Part shown: one piece after another, positions 23,001 to 36,439 of the stretch
How positions within the stretch are numbered: the stretch's first letter is position 1
How the letters are laid out: each line of letters starts with the position of its first letter
Assembly: GCA_002633005.1 (NCBI GenBank)
Contig: NMRA01000177.1
Coordinates: 325,942-389,941, forward strand
Origin: Phoronis australis
Lineage: Eukaryota; Phoronida; Phoronidae
Length of the DNA: 64,000 nucleotides
Direction of reading: 5' to 3'
The notes under the pieces: generated by a model
Database searches by the model: none
The model's input: the letters and a program-made list of their open reading frames with translations, nothing else
What the model was told of the DNA's origin: nothing
Made by a program: the position numbers and the translations under genes

Positions 23001-26000
23001 AGATAGTTGGTTTGACCAATGTGGTATTTGGTTTAACGGGCTCGCCCAGTGTAAGCCTAGTGTAACTACATTTTGCGAACAATCATTTTCTTGGATCTAT
23101 CATTGTTAAGGGAGCAGTTGGAGTGTTGGACTGTCCTTGTGCGTTTCCTTGGAAACAATTATTGTCAGATGGTGGAGTTGTGAGTGATAAAAGACCAATT
23201 ATTTCTCGTAGTTGGATTACGTCTTTGATTTTATCGTGGAATCTGAAGACTATCCGAGAGGTTGCACACTCGGCAAGGTAAGTGTTTCCTAAAGGATGTG
23301 ACTTTTTAAAGGCCCTGCAGTATTTTATCAACTTGAATACTATCAGAATACAGTCTTTTTTGTCGTTGACTATGTCATTCACCCACGTAGAAAGATTTTC
23401 TATGAACAGTGTGAAGTTTGAAGTTATTCTTTAATTTTGTACGTTATAAATCACATTTTAAGAACTGGGAGTGTGTCAAAAATCAGAGCTGCTGGATATC
23501 TGTGCAGACCAGGCCAAGTCTTTTGCAGAGATAAGATTGACTGAACAGAAATTCCAGAAATTCTTCTCGAATATGGAAATTGACCATCTGTGTGGTGGTT
23601 TCAGAATAGATAGAATTAGTTTGGAGGAATACGGGCGAGCTCGTGCTGAATTTAGGTGGAAGGCTAGAATTGAATATATTTAGTTCTGATATGCTCTTAT
23701 TGGGCTCACTTTCAAGTTGTGAAATAACGCACATTTTGCCAAAGTTTTTTGCATGGAGTGAATTTGGTAAAAAAAATTGTTCAATTAGTTCTCTGACTGC
23801 AGGAATTGTCATGTCTTGTATGTGTCAGCAGCTGTTGGGAGAAAGTGGATTTGCCTCGTGCGTTAGTTTTATCTATAGCCCTGTGTTGCGCCATCTTTGA
23901 AATTCAGTGCTTTGGTTTGTGTTTTGGAGTAGAATCCTTTGTTTGTGTTGTTTAATTGCTGAGTTAGCGTTCCTGGTTACAAATATTCAAAAGACAGGAC
24001 TGACAGATTCAAGTTCCATTATTGGTTTGATGGAAGGATTATTCCTTTGTCACGCTTAGGATTTCTGCTTGACCTTATTAATGTGAGAAATAGTGCCTAG
24101 ATCAAAAGCGGGGTTTAACCCCTCTTTTCTTTGTAACTACTTGTAAATGCCATGTTTCATGCACATGTCTCTCACCTGTGTTTGTGGCAGTGTTGTGATA
24201 ATATTTGTACCATTTCCTCTGTGTCATTATCTTAGAGGGGTGCCTGGACAGTTGTTAATATGACCCTCTCCTGTTATGTTTTTGTAAATATTATCTCAGT
24301 TAAGTGTATCAACATGTGGTCTGGCTCATTTTTCAATGGGTATCAGTTTGACAGTGGCGTGTAAAAAGTTACGAAAACATGTTTTTGCTACTGGTTTTGG
24401 AGGAAAACTGGTGGCATTTAGACATTGACATACAAGATCTGCGGTTGTATTTCGAGCTCATTGGGTAATTTTTATTTCAAACCGACATCAATTTACTTGT
24501 TGCAAACCCCTGGACGATGTGGTTGTGTCTTCAAAGGTCAACAGGTGCATTCTGAGAAGTCTGTGGCTGTGTCAAGTGTCCTAGTTAAAGGCATAAATAT
24601 TCCAGGAATGTGTAGTCACTCCACTTATTGCATGTCTGAGGAAGATTGACTATCACAAAGTCAACACAGTGGTCTGCTTGCTGGTTGAAAGACATCTTTG
24701 CAAATTCGTGAATGTATAATTCTGATACTGGAGTTTATTCAGATTGGAGTTCTGTATTTCCTAAATGGTCTGCTGTGGTCGTAATTGCTGGTCTTTGTCT
24801 TCGTCTTAAAAAGTCGTTTTTGTCTCGTCTAACTTCTGTCGTAGACCTTGTTCGTGATTGCTTAAGTTATCTTTTTTTCAATTTTTCAAAGACATTACTT
24901 CTATGGAAATTATAGAAACTTTGCAGTTGTTTTTCCAAATTTACATTGTAGAAACCATGGTAATTATGAAGACTGTAAATTTCGTAATATTTATTTTGGT
25001 TGATGAATTTGACTAAATAAAGTTTCACTTGTAGGACATATGGTAAAATCTCGCCAGTTTAGAACACAATATGGCCGGCAGCTGAAATTTTATTATCTTA
25101 TTTTTTCATGCCAAATAGATATACAGCACAAAACCAATGCTTCATAATGTTCAGGTTCCGTGTGCTATCTACCATCACACAAAATTTAGAAAACTCTTGG
25201 GCACTCGCAACTATGTTAGAGGGTAATTATTTTGTTCCAAAATTGGGGAGATTGTATTGTATTGTGTTGTGTAAAGGTCAAAATTTACCATAATTGCTGT
25301 TGGTTTATTTGGTGTTAAGGTTCCTCTGTAACAACTTTTGCTATAAATTGTTGAAAAGATGCGGGCTGTGACATCTGTTGATGTTGTCCGTAACTCAATG
25401 CACGGTTTCTTGTGTTACTTGAAATCTGTTTATAACGAATACTGTTCCAAGTAGGATTACTGTCAGATGTTTGCTAAAACTTTCGTATATTGTTGACTAC
25501 TGTTGATAGCATTGAAGATACAATAATTTTTGTCTGGAATGTACCAGACTTGTATCATACAAAATGTGGAAGTGTTAATATTAATTATAAGATTCCAGTA
25601 CCTGTTTTTAGGCCTGTATTCTCCTAAGGTTGATCTCACCTGCATTAAAAGCCGTTTGTCAGATCAAAGAAAACATTAACCACTTCAAAAAGTAGTGGGG
25701 TGTTTGTTCTGCCAAAAAGGCATAGTTGGTTCTGGTCTGTGGTTTTTTGAAAATCCAGTCGGTGGTGGAGTATTTTCTTAGTTGCTCGATTTTTCAAAAA
25801 AGAAAATCCACCCGAGACGAGCTACATTGGTGCAGGATTTTTTTATTCTCATCGCTTGTCAAATTACGGTGTTACTAACCACGCTTACCGTATGTGCTTT
25901 TGTGCAACTTTTTAAAAAACAAATGCCCGGTCTTGGTTGAAATTGATGAGCATGGTAGTTTTTTTCAGTCGGTGAGCGCAGGTCTTGTATTTGAGTTGGG

Positions 26001-28282
26001 TTATAAACAGAGCCAACTCTGCGTTTTTGGTCTTATCAGCAAGGTTATGGAAGTGATGGGCTTGTGTGGTTTTAACCATCGTCCAGCTTTCATTTTGTTA
26101 TTCCAGAGTTGGTGGGGTTGTAAAAAGTTCAGTTTTAGACTGGGTCCCAGCGGGAAGTAGCTGATTCTGATCATCTTTGATTCATTCTAAAAACGACGTC
26201 AAGTAATTTAGCAACGAAGGTTGGTGATTCCAAAAAAGGGCAAAAATTGATCACCTCATCCTTATAATTGGCTGTTACTTTTGATGCCGCGACTGACGAC
26301 CATCGGTAACGGCAGTGCTTCTTTGAGGTCACTCAGTCTCTCCGCGCACTGGTATTACAGTTAGTAGTGAGTGCGCAGCTCTGATATACATCTTTGTGGA
26401 GCTGAAAAAACTTGCGAGACACTGAATAATTGACTATGTTCGTAATAATAAATTAGAAACAAACAATGTTCATGTATTCTCTATAGCCTTTTTATTTAAA
26501 GTGGAAAAATAAATAGCAAACGGGCTCGACAACTCAGTAATGTTTACAAATAAGGATGCTAGTACAATCAGAAAACTGATGAATATTTTAGTTTTGGAGG
26601 AAGTCACTTCATTCCTGTCTGCTGTCCAGAGCGAGTTTATTTCTGTTTGTGTTTCATTGAAATCACCATTTACAGGATTTTCACCAAGTGTTCTATTATT
26701 ATTACAATGAATGTGGTTTTGCAAGAAGATGGGTTTAAAAGTTTGTAATGTTTAACACTTCATTTGTTCTCTTGAAAGAGGACGGAACACTTGCTGTGAA
26801 TTATTGAGTGAATGAAATAGATGAATGAAAAACTGGCCATCTCATAATTCATTGCATGGAAGAATACTGTATGCTATTAATACACATAGTACTGCGATAT
26901 AATCTCGCCAATTTCCAGACCTCCTTTCATTGTTGGGAATGTCCCCAATTTGTCAAAACATAGTCTGATCATTGTTATGGTAAAGAGCTAAGAAACTACG
27001 AAAAATTAACTTTGTGTTACTTATCCTGTTCTTGTTGAGATTTCACGGTAACTATGGATACATAGTCGAATAAAATAACATAACAACATCAGCTAAAATA
27101 CTTGAAAAGTCAACTTCCGTCTGAAAATCTAAATGTGCTGTTATCTGTTTAGGTCAGGTATTGTTTCGTTTGATATTTCCATTCACTGTTGAAAGAATGT
27201 TGAACTGCCTTCCTACACTGTGGCCGTAGTATTTCTCCTGTGTGGAGCTCTCTGTTGTAAGCCAAGCTGCAGTGGGGTCCTTTATCCTCTGTTGCATGAC
27301 CCTTGGCAGTCTGATGGATTGTTGCCCTGTTAGGTAACCTTGGTGATATATTGGTGGAAGGTATGATGACCAGATGGCTGGCATTCTATACTCCTCTGGG
27401 ACTCAGGAGTTAACTGGCAGGTGATTGACTGGCTAGGTGGGAGATTGGTTGGCCAAGTGGGGGTGATGGAGAAAATGGGTGATGTTCTGTGAGACTGTTG
27501 TTAGTTTGGACAGTGGTAAAGGAATTGCTTTTTAGAAATGAAAGGTCATGTTCATTGGTGGATTTAGGAAGGAACAGAGAGCAACAACTTTTTTTAAAAA
27601 AGGAGAGCTGAATTTGGGACAAGATTATTGGGCTTTGGGGAGTTCTGAACATCATTTTGTCACATACCTGCAGTGTGATTGGTGTTCCAAGGGTCTTATG
27701 AATTCTTGGTGGTTTTCCCGACCAATTTAGTTAGGAATGTGTGTCATTTTCACAATTTGCACACACTTTTGTGTTCTATGCCTCCAAGAAATAACCATTG
27801 TGCACTGCTTTTTTTCTGCAATGCAATTTCAGAATGATAACTTGTTTTGTGTGGCGTTCATATTTTGCAGGTTACTACTGTATTTTCTTTTGCTCGAATA
27901 TCCAGTTTTAAAAGTTACGCATTGTGAAACTTATCACATAGTAATAATGGACTGTACTTTACCGTTGCTGGATAGATTACTTATTGCGTGCTAAAGGCAA
28001 TATTTCTGTCAACTTTACACAATAAAAGTGTGCTATGGATTTGCTATTTGTAAAACACCCTTGGTTGTTACTGTTTGGAGGAGATCTGTGGTTCGAATCC
28101 TCAGTTTTATACTTGTTCACCTTGTAGATGGCTTCGATTATTTTTCATGATGTCAAATGCATTATTCAACAGCGGCAACGAGACACAGTGAGAGTACAGT
28201 GTTATTCTTGTTGGCTATAACTTTTATGTAACAAGACCCAGATATTTTTCACGTTTTTAACGTCTCCTCGTTCATTCCGCAG
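19849..28282 (+). other. Intron 3
   Basis: 8.4 kb of mostly unique AT-rich sequence. It contains a 22-bp tandem duplication (22726-22769), dispersed repeat fragments near 20790 and 24880-25060, and a segment near 25716-25830 related to 60960-61119. Open frames at 23066-23683 on both strands look partly protein-like, but their phase does not fit exons 3 and 4. Confidence 0.75.
22726..22769 (+). repeat. 22-bp tandem duplication
   Basis: Two perfect adjacent copies of cgaggcaagaggcaaacact plus at. Confidence 0.95.
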
Positions 28283-28585
28283 GTCACCAAACTGAAGAAG
28301 AGGTTGACCTATCCGTTTACGTGCATTCCACAGACAGACACTACATTCTCGGCTCAACTAAATTCCGTTTTAACTTGGATTCCGCTCACCACATCACTCA
28401 GTTTCTAGTGGACAGCGTGGAGAGCCCGAACTCTCTGGATGACCTCGAGCTCATCCAGTCGGAAAAGTTTGACCTATCAAACGAGGTCGCTTCGACGCTA
28501 GACGATCGACTGACGGCATCGTTCGAAAGCTACGACATTCCAGACACGTGGAACTTGTACGGTTCCTCAGTCGAAGATCAGGAAA
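28283..28585 (+). CDS. ARHGEF28/AKAP13-like: Exon 4 (residues 188-288), DBB-like segment
   Basis: A 303-nt exon with acceptor ccgcag and donor aaa/gtaagt. Its first two bases complete the Gly codon from exon 3, giving PGHQTEEEVDLSVYVH. The N-terminal third finishes a beta-sandwich-like domain. The rest is helical (AHHITQFLVDSV) and ends TLDDRLTASF, DIPDTWNLYGSS and VEDQE. The vertebrate paralogues have the equivalent LP-x-E-W-x-x-LG pattern just before their ankyrin segment. The same order (strand domain, helical TLD-x-x-LT-x-S, IP-x-x-x-x-L-x-G, ankyrin) is seen in the DBB proteins BCAP, BANK1 and Dof, which suggests a related fold. The exon ends in phase 1. Confidence 0.93.
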
Positions 28586-30702
28586 GTAAGTGGCGACATC
28601 TGGGTCAGAAATGCTCAATAGCATTTTTTCTTACAAAACTGGAGCATATTGCTTGATTCGACCCCTACCCAGATTATAAAAACTACAGCTAACGTTTAGA
28701 CGACTGGAGTTTTTTTTTGGTGCACTCTCAACCTCACCTACAGGTGACTACTGTGATTTTCATGGGGATGGAAGGCTGTGGAATTTCGCGTTGTTTTCAA
28801 TAATCCCATCAAATTCCCACTGCTGAATGGTGGGATGTTGAAACGATTCACTTCAATATTTTCATTGTGAAATGTCCACGACTATAACAACATGCTTTTT
28901 GCTTTTGTCATCTCGGCATGTTTTGTCAACAGAATTTGAATTTGAGTTGGGCGTAAGTTACTTTCATGTCTCACCACTCAAGGGAGTGGCAGATTTGTTA
29001 TCGATTATTGTCTCACGTCTGATGTTTTCCCAGATGACGCGCTCATGAACTGGTTCTCATGGCTACAGTTTATTGTAAAGCATCTTCATTTGTGAACTAG
29101 AAATGAAATAACTGTTAGAAGTGCGTAAATAAGCGTTATCTTTGATCGGGTTGAATGCGAGTTTGGCAAAATCTCGTGACTCGGACTAAGACAATCACGA
29201 AAATTATTCTTTTTCATTTTTCAAAGACGTCCAACGTTGTGAATGGCCACAATTTCTAATTACTGTAGTAGCAATGATGGTCAATTTGAGCATAAATATG
29301 GTACTGCAGATGTTTTTTTGGAAAAAGTGATAAAATAACACTTCACTTGTCAGGCATATTGTGTTCTAAATTATAGTTTACTCAAAATCCAAAATGTTGG
29401 AGAGAATCCAGCTGCAGAACCAATGAAGTGAGCTTTGAAACTCCCAAAATGGCAATTTTCGCAATTGTTTTAATCCAGAACCGTCACCTTGTATCGTTAT
29501 GAACGTCAACTCCTAGGTTTTTATTTATGCTGTTGTGTTTGGCTTCAGCATTAAGTTCACTGCTTTATGATTTGTGGGCACTTAAACTATTAGTTAGTGT
29601 TTCTTTTAATGCGCTAGGCAACAGTTGCCACGGAGACGGAGGTGCAATCTCCTGGACTGCTTTATGGGCGCTCATTAATGGTAGAAATCTCATTACTGTG
29701 TTGTAGAAAACTTCCCCCAATCACTTTGATGTTAAGGGAACTAGATAAATCTGCATCTTGATCCAGTCCCTAGTGTAATTGAATTAAACATAAATACTAG
29801 ATCACAGGGGGTAATGGTGCTCATTTTTTGTTTTTTTTTGTTGGCCTTTGTAAGCTAGGAGATGGTGTTGATAAGGTTCAAGGGATCTGTGGTGACTTAG
29901 TATGTGGAAAGTTTCAACTAAGGCAACAAAGAGTTTTATTTGCCACGGATTTCAGCCTCTGCATGGGGAACTTGCAGTTCTAGCGTCTGAAGAACTGGTG
30001 GTGACAGCAACGCTCAACATTTTAATAATCATAGTACATGTCCTGTCTCATGATCACACAGCATTTGGCTGTGGTTCCCTGTAAAGCCACAGTTCGCAGA
30101 TTACAAAACCAACTTGTCACTGGATCTTGCTAAAACAGATTAGTCAATGGTTTCGTCTTGGAACAAATCGAGCGTTTGAAGCATTTGATGTGTGCCCCCC
30201 TGGCCAGGCATCTACCTCCTAGTGTGGTGTAGTGTGGTGTGTTACTAATAAGCCCACCTGCTGCTATCCTGTGTTAACTACCTTCTCATTACCAATTGAT
30301 TGTACTCAGATAAACCTGGGCTTGAATTGCTGGTAGTCTGTTTTGACGCCTTTTTACCGAAGCCGTTGTTGACTTTTCAGCGCAAGTTCTTTCAGGGGAA
30401 TGCGCAATATTTGTGTGTCGATTTCCTCATCACAACAATTAGAAATTGTGCTGGAGCTGCTTTGTGGTTCCAGTTGTTGGGGGTTTTGTTTCACTAAATT
30501 TGATGTTGGAACACGTGACTTGCGGTGTCCCCTGGTGCCACATGGCCCACTTCGGCTGTGTTGCATGAAAGTGAAGTTACGGTCTCAGCAGGCAGGGGGC
30601 AGCACTAGTTCCATTCATTGTCATTTACTTATCAACGTTGACTATTGTACACGAATGTGTCTGGTGATGTCCTCCAAATAATCTGGTTAACCTCGTTTTC
30701 AG
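28586..30702 (+). other. Intron 4
   Basis: 2.1 kb. A dispersed repeat fragment with ttttcatttttcaaag lies near 29200. Otherwise I see nothing notable. Confidence 0.8.
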
Positions 30703-30886
30703 ATCCTGAGCCTCGCGAAACGGTGCTCCACTTTGCAGCGAGACTTGGGCTCACCAAATTAGCCAGCTTCTTGCTCGACCGACCAGGGGGTGACACTGCA
30801 GTGCAGATGCCAAACCGGCGTGGAGAGCTTCCTAAGGACATCGCTCGTGACTTCGGAATGGACGGCCTGGCAGAACTATTGTCAGA
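30703..30886 (+). CDS. ARHGEF28/AKAP13-like: Exon 5 (residues 289-349), ankyrin-like repeats
   Basis: A 184-nt exon with acceptor cgttttcag and donor ga/gtgagt, phase 1 in and phase 2 out. It encodes PEPRETVLHFAARLGL, then LASFLLDRPGG and NRRGELPKDIARDFG, and ends ELLSE. The pattern T-x-LHFAAxxGL...LL...PGG...N..G..P..IA...G...L is two ankyrin-type helix pairs and is the best conserved part of the window. AKAP13 has RETLMHFAVRLGL at the same place. A role in protein-protein contact is inferred from the fold. No active-site residue is expected. Confidence 0.96.
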
Positions 30887-33800
30887 GTGAGTTGTAACTT
30901 AATTTGTAGAGTTATTTCTGAAGAAATACTTCTTTCTGCATACTGAGCACGCAGTGTAATTTAGAAAGATGTCTCGTCTAATTTGGTTTATGTTATGATT
31001 TCCCGGCACGAATTGTCAATGGAACTGGAGCGGAAGGATTCCCATAAACCATTGCTGATGGTTCATGAAAACTGCTGGCAAGTATCGTTAGTAGTAGTTG
31101 TTCCTAGGTCTTCTGACTGTTGGATTGATTCCCTGGTATGTGGGAAAAATGCGTTTCTTGATGTTCACTAAATGGCGAGAAATAACTGTGGTATTTGTGG
31201 TAGTTATCGGATTTTGCGTGGTGTAGTGTAATGTCCCAGCTCGTTTAGTTCTTTTAATGTCGTCTTTTAGGAGCTTTTGATATCATCAGCACTAAAGATG
31301 GATTATTTTATTTGGACATCGTTTGTTAGCTTCTTACGAGTGGTCAAAACCCATGCTATCAGAAACAGGATTCTACGGACTTCAATCCAGTACACAATTG
31401 ATAGAGAAGTGAAATTTTAATTTTGTTCTTTATTTTTCACAAAAATAAGTATCACAAAAATTGCTTTAAGAAGTTCTCAACCATGGCCAAGATTTTCCCC
31501 TGCCACCCCTGCATTCCATTTCACCCCTGCATTCCCTGCCACCCCTGCATTCCGTGCCATCCCAGCGTTCCCTGTATCCCCTGCATTCCCTTCCACCCCT
31601 GTGTTTCATTCCGCCCCTGACTCTTGAGTAATTATCTCCTTATTTCACTCAAAATTAATTCCTTCAAATAATCAACAATTCACCAGTTTAATGACATGTA
31701 CACAGCGCAAACTAAGCTAAAAATAAAATAATCTTTATTTTTTGTTGAGAAACTTTGACAAAATAAAATTTCACATGTCCGTATTGTTATGTGCTGTATA
31801 AGTATTGCCATAGGTCAAAACCAACGACCTTTTTTTAGCCATCTCCTTCAGACAATAAGATGTAGAAGCCATTCACCATGTTACTGAGGTAAACCTAATT
31901 ACCCTGTTGCAGTTTAAGTGGATGACCAGAAAGTCTTGAGCAAGCGCCTTTTTGCGGTCTGGCTCTGTGCCCGGTTAAATTGACATACGATGCATGAGGG
32001 ATATTCAGGTGTACCTATAAATTAGTTAGCCGTGCCAAAAATAGAACCACATTGATAACTTGAAGTCCAGGTTTATTTTTTATTCCGGTTGAACTCGTGA
32101 TTTGTTCTGGTTCGGGTATTTGGCTCCACTTCGCAGTCCGGTTGCTAAGGTCTTGATATCTTAACCTTAGACATTTGACGACTTCGAAAATATTTTGTAA
32201 TTTTTAATTCTGTGACTAGTGTGTGATGCTATCTGTTATTTCAATAACTTCACAAAGTCTTCAGATTCGCTTGCTGGTCGGCCTATTGTATTTTTGCTCA
32301 GTTGTATGAAGTCACAAAACGTTACCCTGTTGTGGCTGACTGCACTAGACATGTGTCCTTCCCATGCCTGCAACACTAAGTAATATAAAACTTCTCTATG
32401 GTTGAGCCAGGTTTTGACAAATCACCACACACCTCACCTCATTAACATTTGAACCTTGGATATGACCCCCATTAATCTGTAGTTGTATGCTTGAAACAGT
32501 TGTAGACAATTTTCTCTGATGTCCTGGCCTGAAGCAGTCTGTGAGGGAGTCTTCTCCAAAATTTTCGAAATGTCAGTTCGCTGCTGTGCTAGAGTGGTGT
32601 TTGCAAACTTCTGGATGTGCGCCGTTCAGCTTTCTGTGTGAGGATTAATCTGCTGCTGTCGGTTATTGTCTGCTTTTGAGAATCATGTGGCCTTTGGCAT
32701 GTCTTCCGCTTTTTGGCGATCTCTGTAATATTTGTGATGTCTCATAGTTTAATATTTTGTTCCGAGTTTTGCGGTTCTGCAAAAGTCAACATGTTCAACG
32801 TAAAGAATTAATCTACCAACAAAATCCCTTGTTGTGGCCTGTGGACATCTGCTTTTCAAGAACTGTTGAGCTTTTTCATCACCTGCCTTTTGGAGCTTTA
32901 CCCAGAGTTTTCGGGTGCTGAGTTCAGCCTGTTAAATGACCCCGCAGTACATTTGAGCTGTTCAAGTTTCGGTCATGAGAATTATTTGGCTGCCTTCTAT
33001 GAAAATTACTCTGAAATTGTCTTCTGCCTTTCCGCAGGCAGGCGTTGTTTTTTTGAAGATTATTCTTTTGACAGATGTTTGTTATTGTAGGTCTTAGTTG
33101 TTAACTTAACAACAGGGTGGAGATAGTCTGTGCTCCACTGAGTCCTGGTCTAATTTGGAGAACTGAGATAAGGGCCAAATATCTGACCCAGTATATATAT
33201 TGGTTAACACTGTCACCAGGAAGCAGCTCCTGTGTTTTCAATGTGTCTGCCTGTAAAGGAAACTGTGTTCATGAATGGAAGGAGCCTTAGCAGATGTCAT
33301 GGTGTTTTTTTAAGAAGATGCTGAATTGTTGAGTAAAGTGTTTACCGTTGATGAGTGGTTCCGATACTATTCCCAATTCTGAACTCGGCAACATGGAGTA
33401 CGTAACTGGTTGATACGGTTTTCTGTTTTGTTTTCGAAGAGGGAGCTAGGAGATTCTTTCGCTATTTGTTTTGAACAAGAAATGGAGTTGAAAATCACAT
33501 TTTCTGCCGATAATCTTGGGTAGGTACACGTTCTTGCTGCGATTGTATGTGTTGGATAGTAAGGTAAATATTATGGAGTTTTTAAAATTTCGGACACTGA
33601 AACTGAAGCTGAGCTTGAATTTTCTTGATTCTGAAGATGGGAACATGAGCGATTTTGGCATTCATCATAAATTTCATAATATCAGACCCTGGGTTATTTA
33701 TCTAAATAGATTTGGCAGTTCATAAAAGTGTCAAAAATAGCCAAAGAGGCAACGTTTTCATGCATTATCATAGTCTGTAACCTCTTGGTGAATGATTGTT

Positions 33801-35881
33801 TTTGTAAAGCTGTAATACGGGAAGGCCAATGTTGTCTATTTCTAAAATTTTTTAGAAGCTCCGACATTGTGACAAACTGGCGAAATTTTATGGTAATAGG
33901 TAGACCTCATGTATTGCACCGTTTTGACAATTGCAAAAGCTTTGCAACTACATTTCCTCCACGTATGAAAACAAAAAAATCTTTTACTTAGCAATTTTTC
34001 AAAGGAAATGTTGACAATTCTAGTTTTAAGCTTTCTTATTTCATAAAATTGCAATGCATTCAATTTTAGATCAACTACATGAGGCCGTGGCCTTGTATTA
34101 GAGTATGGCATTATAATCGGGGTCATTTGCCTTCTGGCAGCAAATTAATTCAAATATTACATTCACCACTTATGTCCCGGTGTTCTTTGTTTGTTTTTAC
34201 TGTCAGTTTTCCAATATTTTCTCGGGCTGGTTTTAGCCACAGTCTTTAAGAGTACTTATAAACCTTTTCGACATGTATGATTGGCAGAAAACGTAACAAA
34301 GACCACGATGGTCTTAGTATTAGAAGAAACAGCATGGCCTTATATTAGAATACAAGCCCATAGCTTTGTATCATTTGTTGTTTCAATTACAGATGTTTCC
34401 AAAATTGTAGTACTTTGCCTATAAAGCCATGGCCTTTCGTACCAAGTTTTGTGGTCGCTCTAAAATAGCTGTTCAGAATTGTAGAATCAGCCCCGCTCAC
34501 TGCAGTGAAATGAAATCTGGCCGATAACTTCATCTTGGTAGCGTATCTCTGATTTATCTTTTGTAAGACTTAGAACAGTTAGCTTTTGTCAATATTCAAA
34601 TTTTGCTGTTTCTAAGTGTCGTGAAGAACCAGTATGCCTTGAGGGTATTAGTTTCTTACAGTGTTAATAAGCAATTTCAATCTGTTGGCGTTATCTTGTT
34701 AACTGAAACTCAATTTAGAATTTTAACATGGAATAATCCAAGTTGTTTTGACCTTAATGAAAAGTACCTTTTGGTGTTGAGGGAGTTGAAGGTTGTTGTT
34801 GTAGGTAATAAAATTTGGCTGGCCCATTAAATCTGCAGTGGTTTCTTTGAAGCACAATCTGATCTTGACTGACAGGTCAACGCAATATTTAGGGTTAGAC
34901 CATGGATATTGGTTGAATACCCCTTTTACAAATTGGTTGAAGGGTAGCGTTTTTTTGAGTGGCAAGAAATGCCTGCACTGCAAATGTTTACAAATATCAC
35001 CCTTGCTGGAGCACGGGTGGTGCTTTGAGTTACCTGAAAACTGCTGGTGAATTGCGAACACCTTTGTAGCCGGACGGCTTATATAAGACATGCGGGATAT
35101 ATACCATTATTTATAGTTGGATTAATCTTTTCTATAGTGTATGAACATGCTTAACCATTAATTGTCGTTATAAAAATGATTGCGGCTGTGGGGAAACAAG
35201 TTAACTCCTGGCGAAAACTACCGCAACGTCTGTCTTGCTAAAGTGATAGCGTTTTCGTTGCTGAAAAACCGCTGACATTTTTTCCTCTGCATTCGTCTTT
35301 TCGAGGTAAATTTGCTGTTGGGTGACCTCACCGATCATTGATCTAAACATCCGCCAAACTGTCCTCTTCACAAAAGACTCCCAATGTTAGAATTTGATTG
35401 GCCTGCATGTTCTGCTCTGTTATTTCATTAAAAGCTTCAGGGAAAAAAGGTTCTCAAAATCTGAGACCCCTCTAAGTGGCCAGTGCCACTACCGGAATGG
35501 CCGTTCTTCATTTTCTTGTGAATGCTGGCAATTAATCAAAACCTTAAAATGGCCAAGCATTACTTTGGAATGACATACCTTCGGTGTCACGGTGTTACTT
35601 ATGTGTATGTCGTCTGCCCTTGTTTAAAGATACTATAAACCACAGATATTGTGAAAATGTTTTTAACAGTTATGAATTGGTCTCGACTAGTACCCCAAAC
35701 TGGGACTGATTTCTGAGCTTGCGGGATTTAATCCCTCATTGTTGCTTGAGACCAAATTTGATAAGTTGGCTTGAACTGGGCTCAAATGTAAACGAGTTGA
35801 AATTTAGGTAACGTGTTCTTCCCAAACTTGATACTCATTCTCACTCAGAGGAATTGAACCTGTTGGTAAATTCCCTTCTAG
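30887..35881 (+). other. Intron 5
   Basis: 5.0 kb. It holds a CCCCTGCATTCC minisatellite (31490-31618), and the rest is AT-rich and unremarkable. Confidence 0.8.
31490..31618 (+). repeat. 12-15-bp minisatellite
   Basis: About eight imperfect copies of tgccacccctgcattcc. They create a Pro/Cys/His-repeat open frame that is not a gene. Confidence 0.85.
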
Positions 35882-36021
35882 GTATAACCGCCACAGCGTG
35901 ATGACTGGGCTTCAGACGGGCTCTACCAAGGTCAGGACCAAAACGGCGGTGATTAGACATTTCCGCGACGGCACCGACTCCATCACCACAGAGATTAAAG
36001 ACAACAACAATTGTACAATAG
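35882..36021 (+). CDS. ARHGEF28/AKAP13-like: Exon 6 (residues 350-396)
   Basis: A 140-nt exon with acceptor cccttctag and donor ag/gtaggt, phase 2 in and phase 1 out. The first base completes Glu, giving EYNRHSVMTGLQTG, then a basic stretch STKVRTKTAVIRHFRDG and ITTEIKDNNNCTI. It follows the ankyrin segment at the point where AKAP13 and ARHGEF28 diverge from each other. No domain is recognised. The exon call rests on phase agreement with both neighbours, clean splice sites and protein-like codon use. Confidence 0.85.
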
Positions 36022-36439
36022 GTAGGTGATTATTCAGGACACCGTTGCACAATGTTGCCGTTCTTCTGTCGTTACGCAGCAAAGAGTCCAATTTAGCAAA
36101 TTGTATTTAGGCCAGAGGGTGGTCTTAGCACTGGTTTCATTAATTGATTTCGACTGAACATCCGGCGAGTGACTTGCGGTTGTTTAGGATTCCGAGTCTA
36201 TTTTAAGGCGTCAACTTTTGCCAACATCTCAAATTAGTGCCTCGACACATGTCTATGTCCATGTGTAGTTTCCTTGTTTAACACAACCGACCATCACTGC
36301 TAATCACTCTGACCTTTACTTGGCCAAAACTGACCAAGATTCAGGGTCTCCACCATAAACTTTGCGTCGGCACGTTGTCGGTTCTACATTAAGCCAGTCC
36401 AAGAGTTTCTTTGGGCAAAGAGGCAATGATGTTGGTTGA

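Noticed and set aside
23066-23683. Partly protein-like frames with a perfect donor (cggcaag/gtaagt near 23279) in intron 3
   Set aside because: The frame would end in phase 2, while exon 4 needs phase 1, no good acceptor precedes it, and vertebrate homology runs unbroken from exon 3 to exon 4.
28088-28106. tRNA-like B box (ggttcgaatcc)
   Set aside because: No matching A box, acceptor stem or cloverleaf in the surrounding 80 bp.
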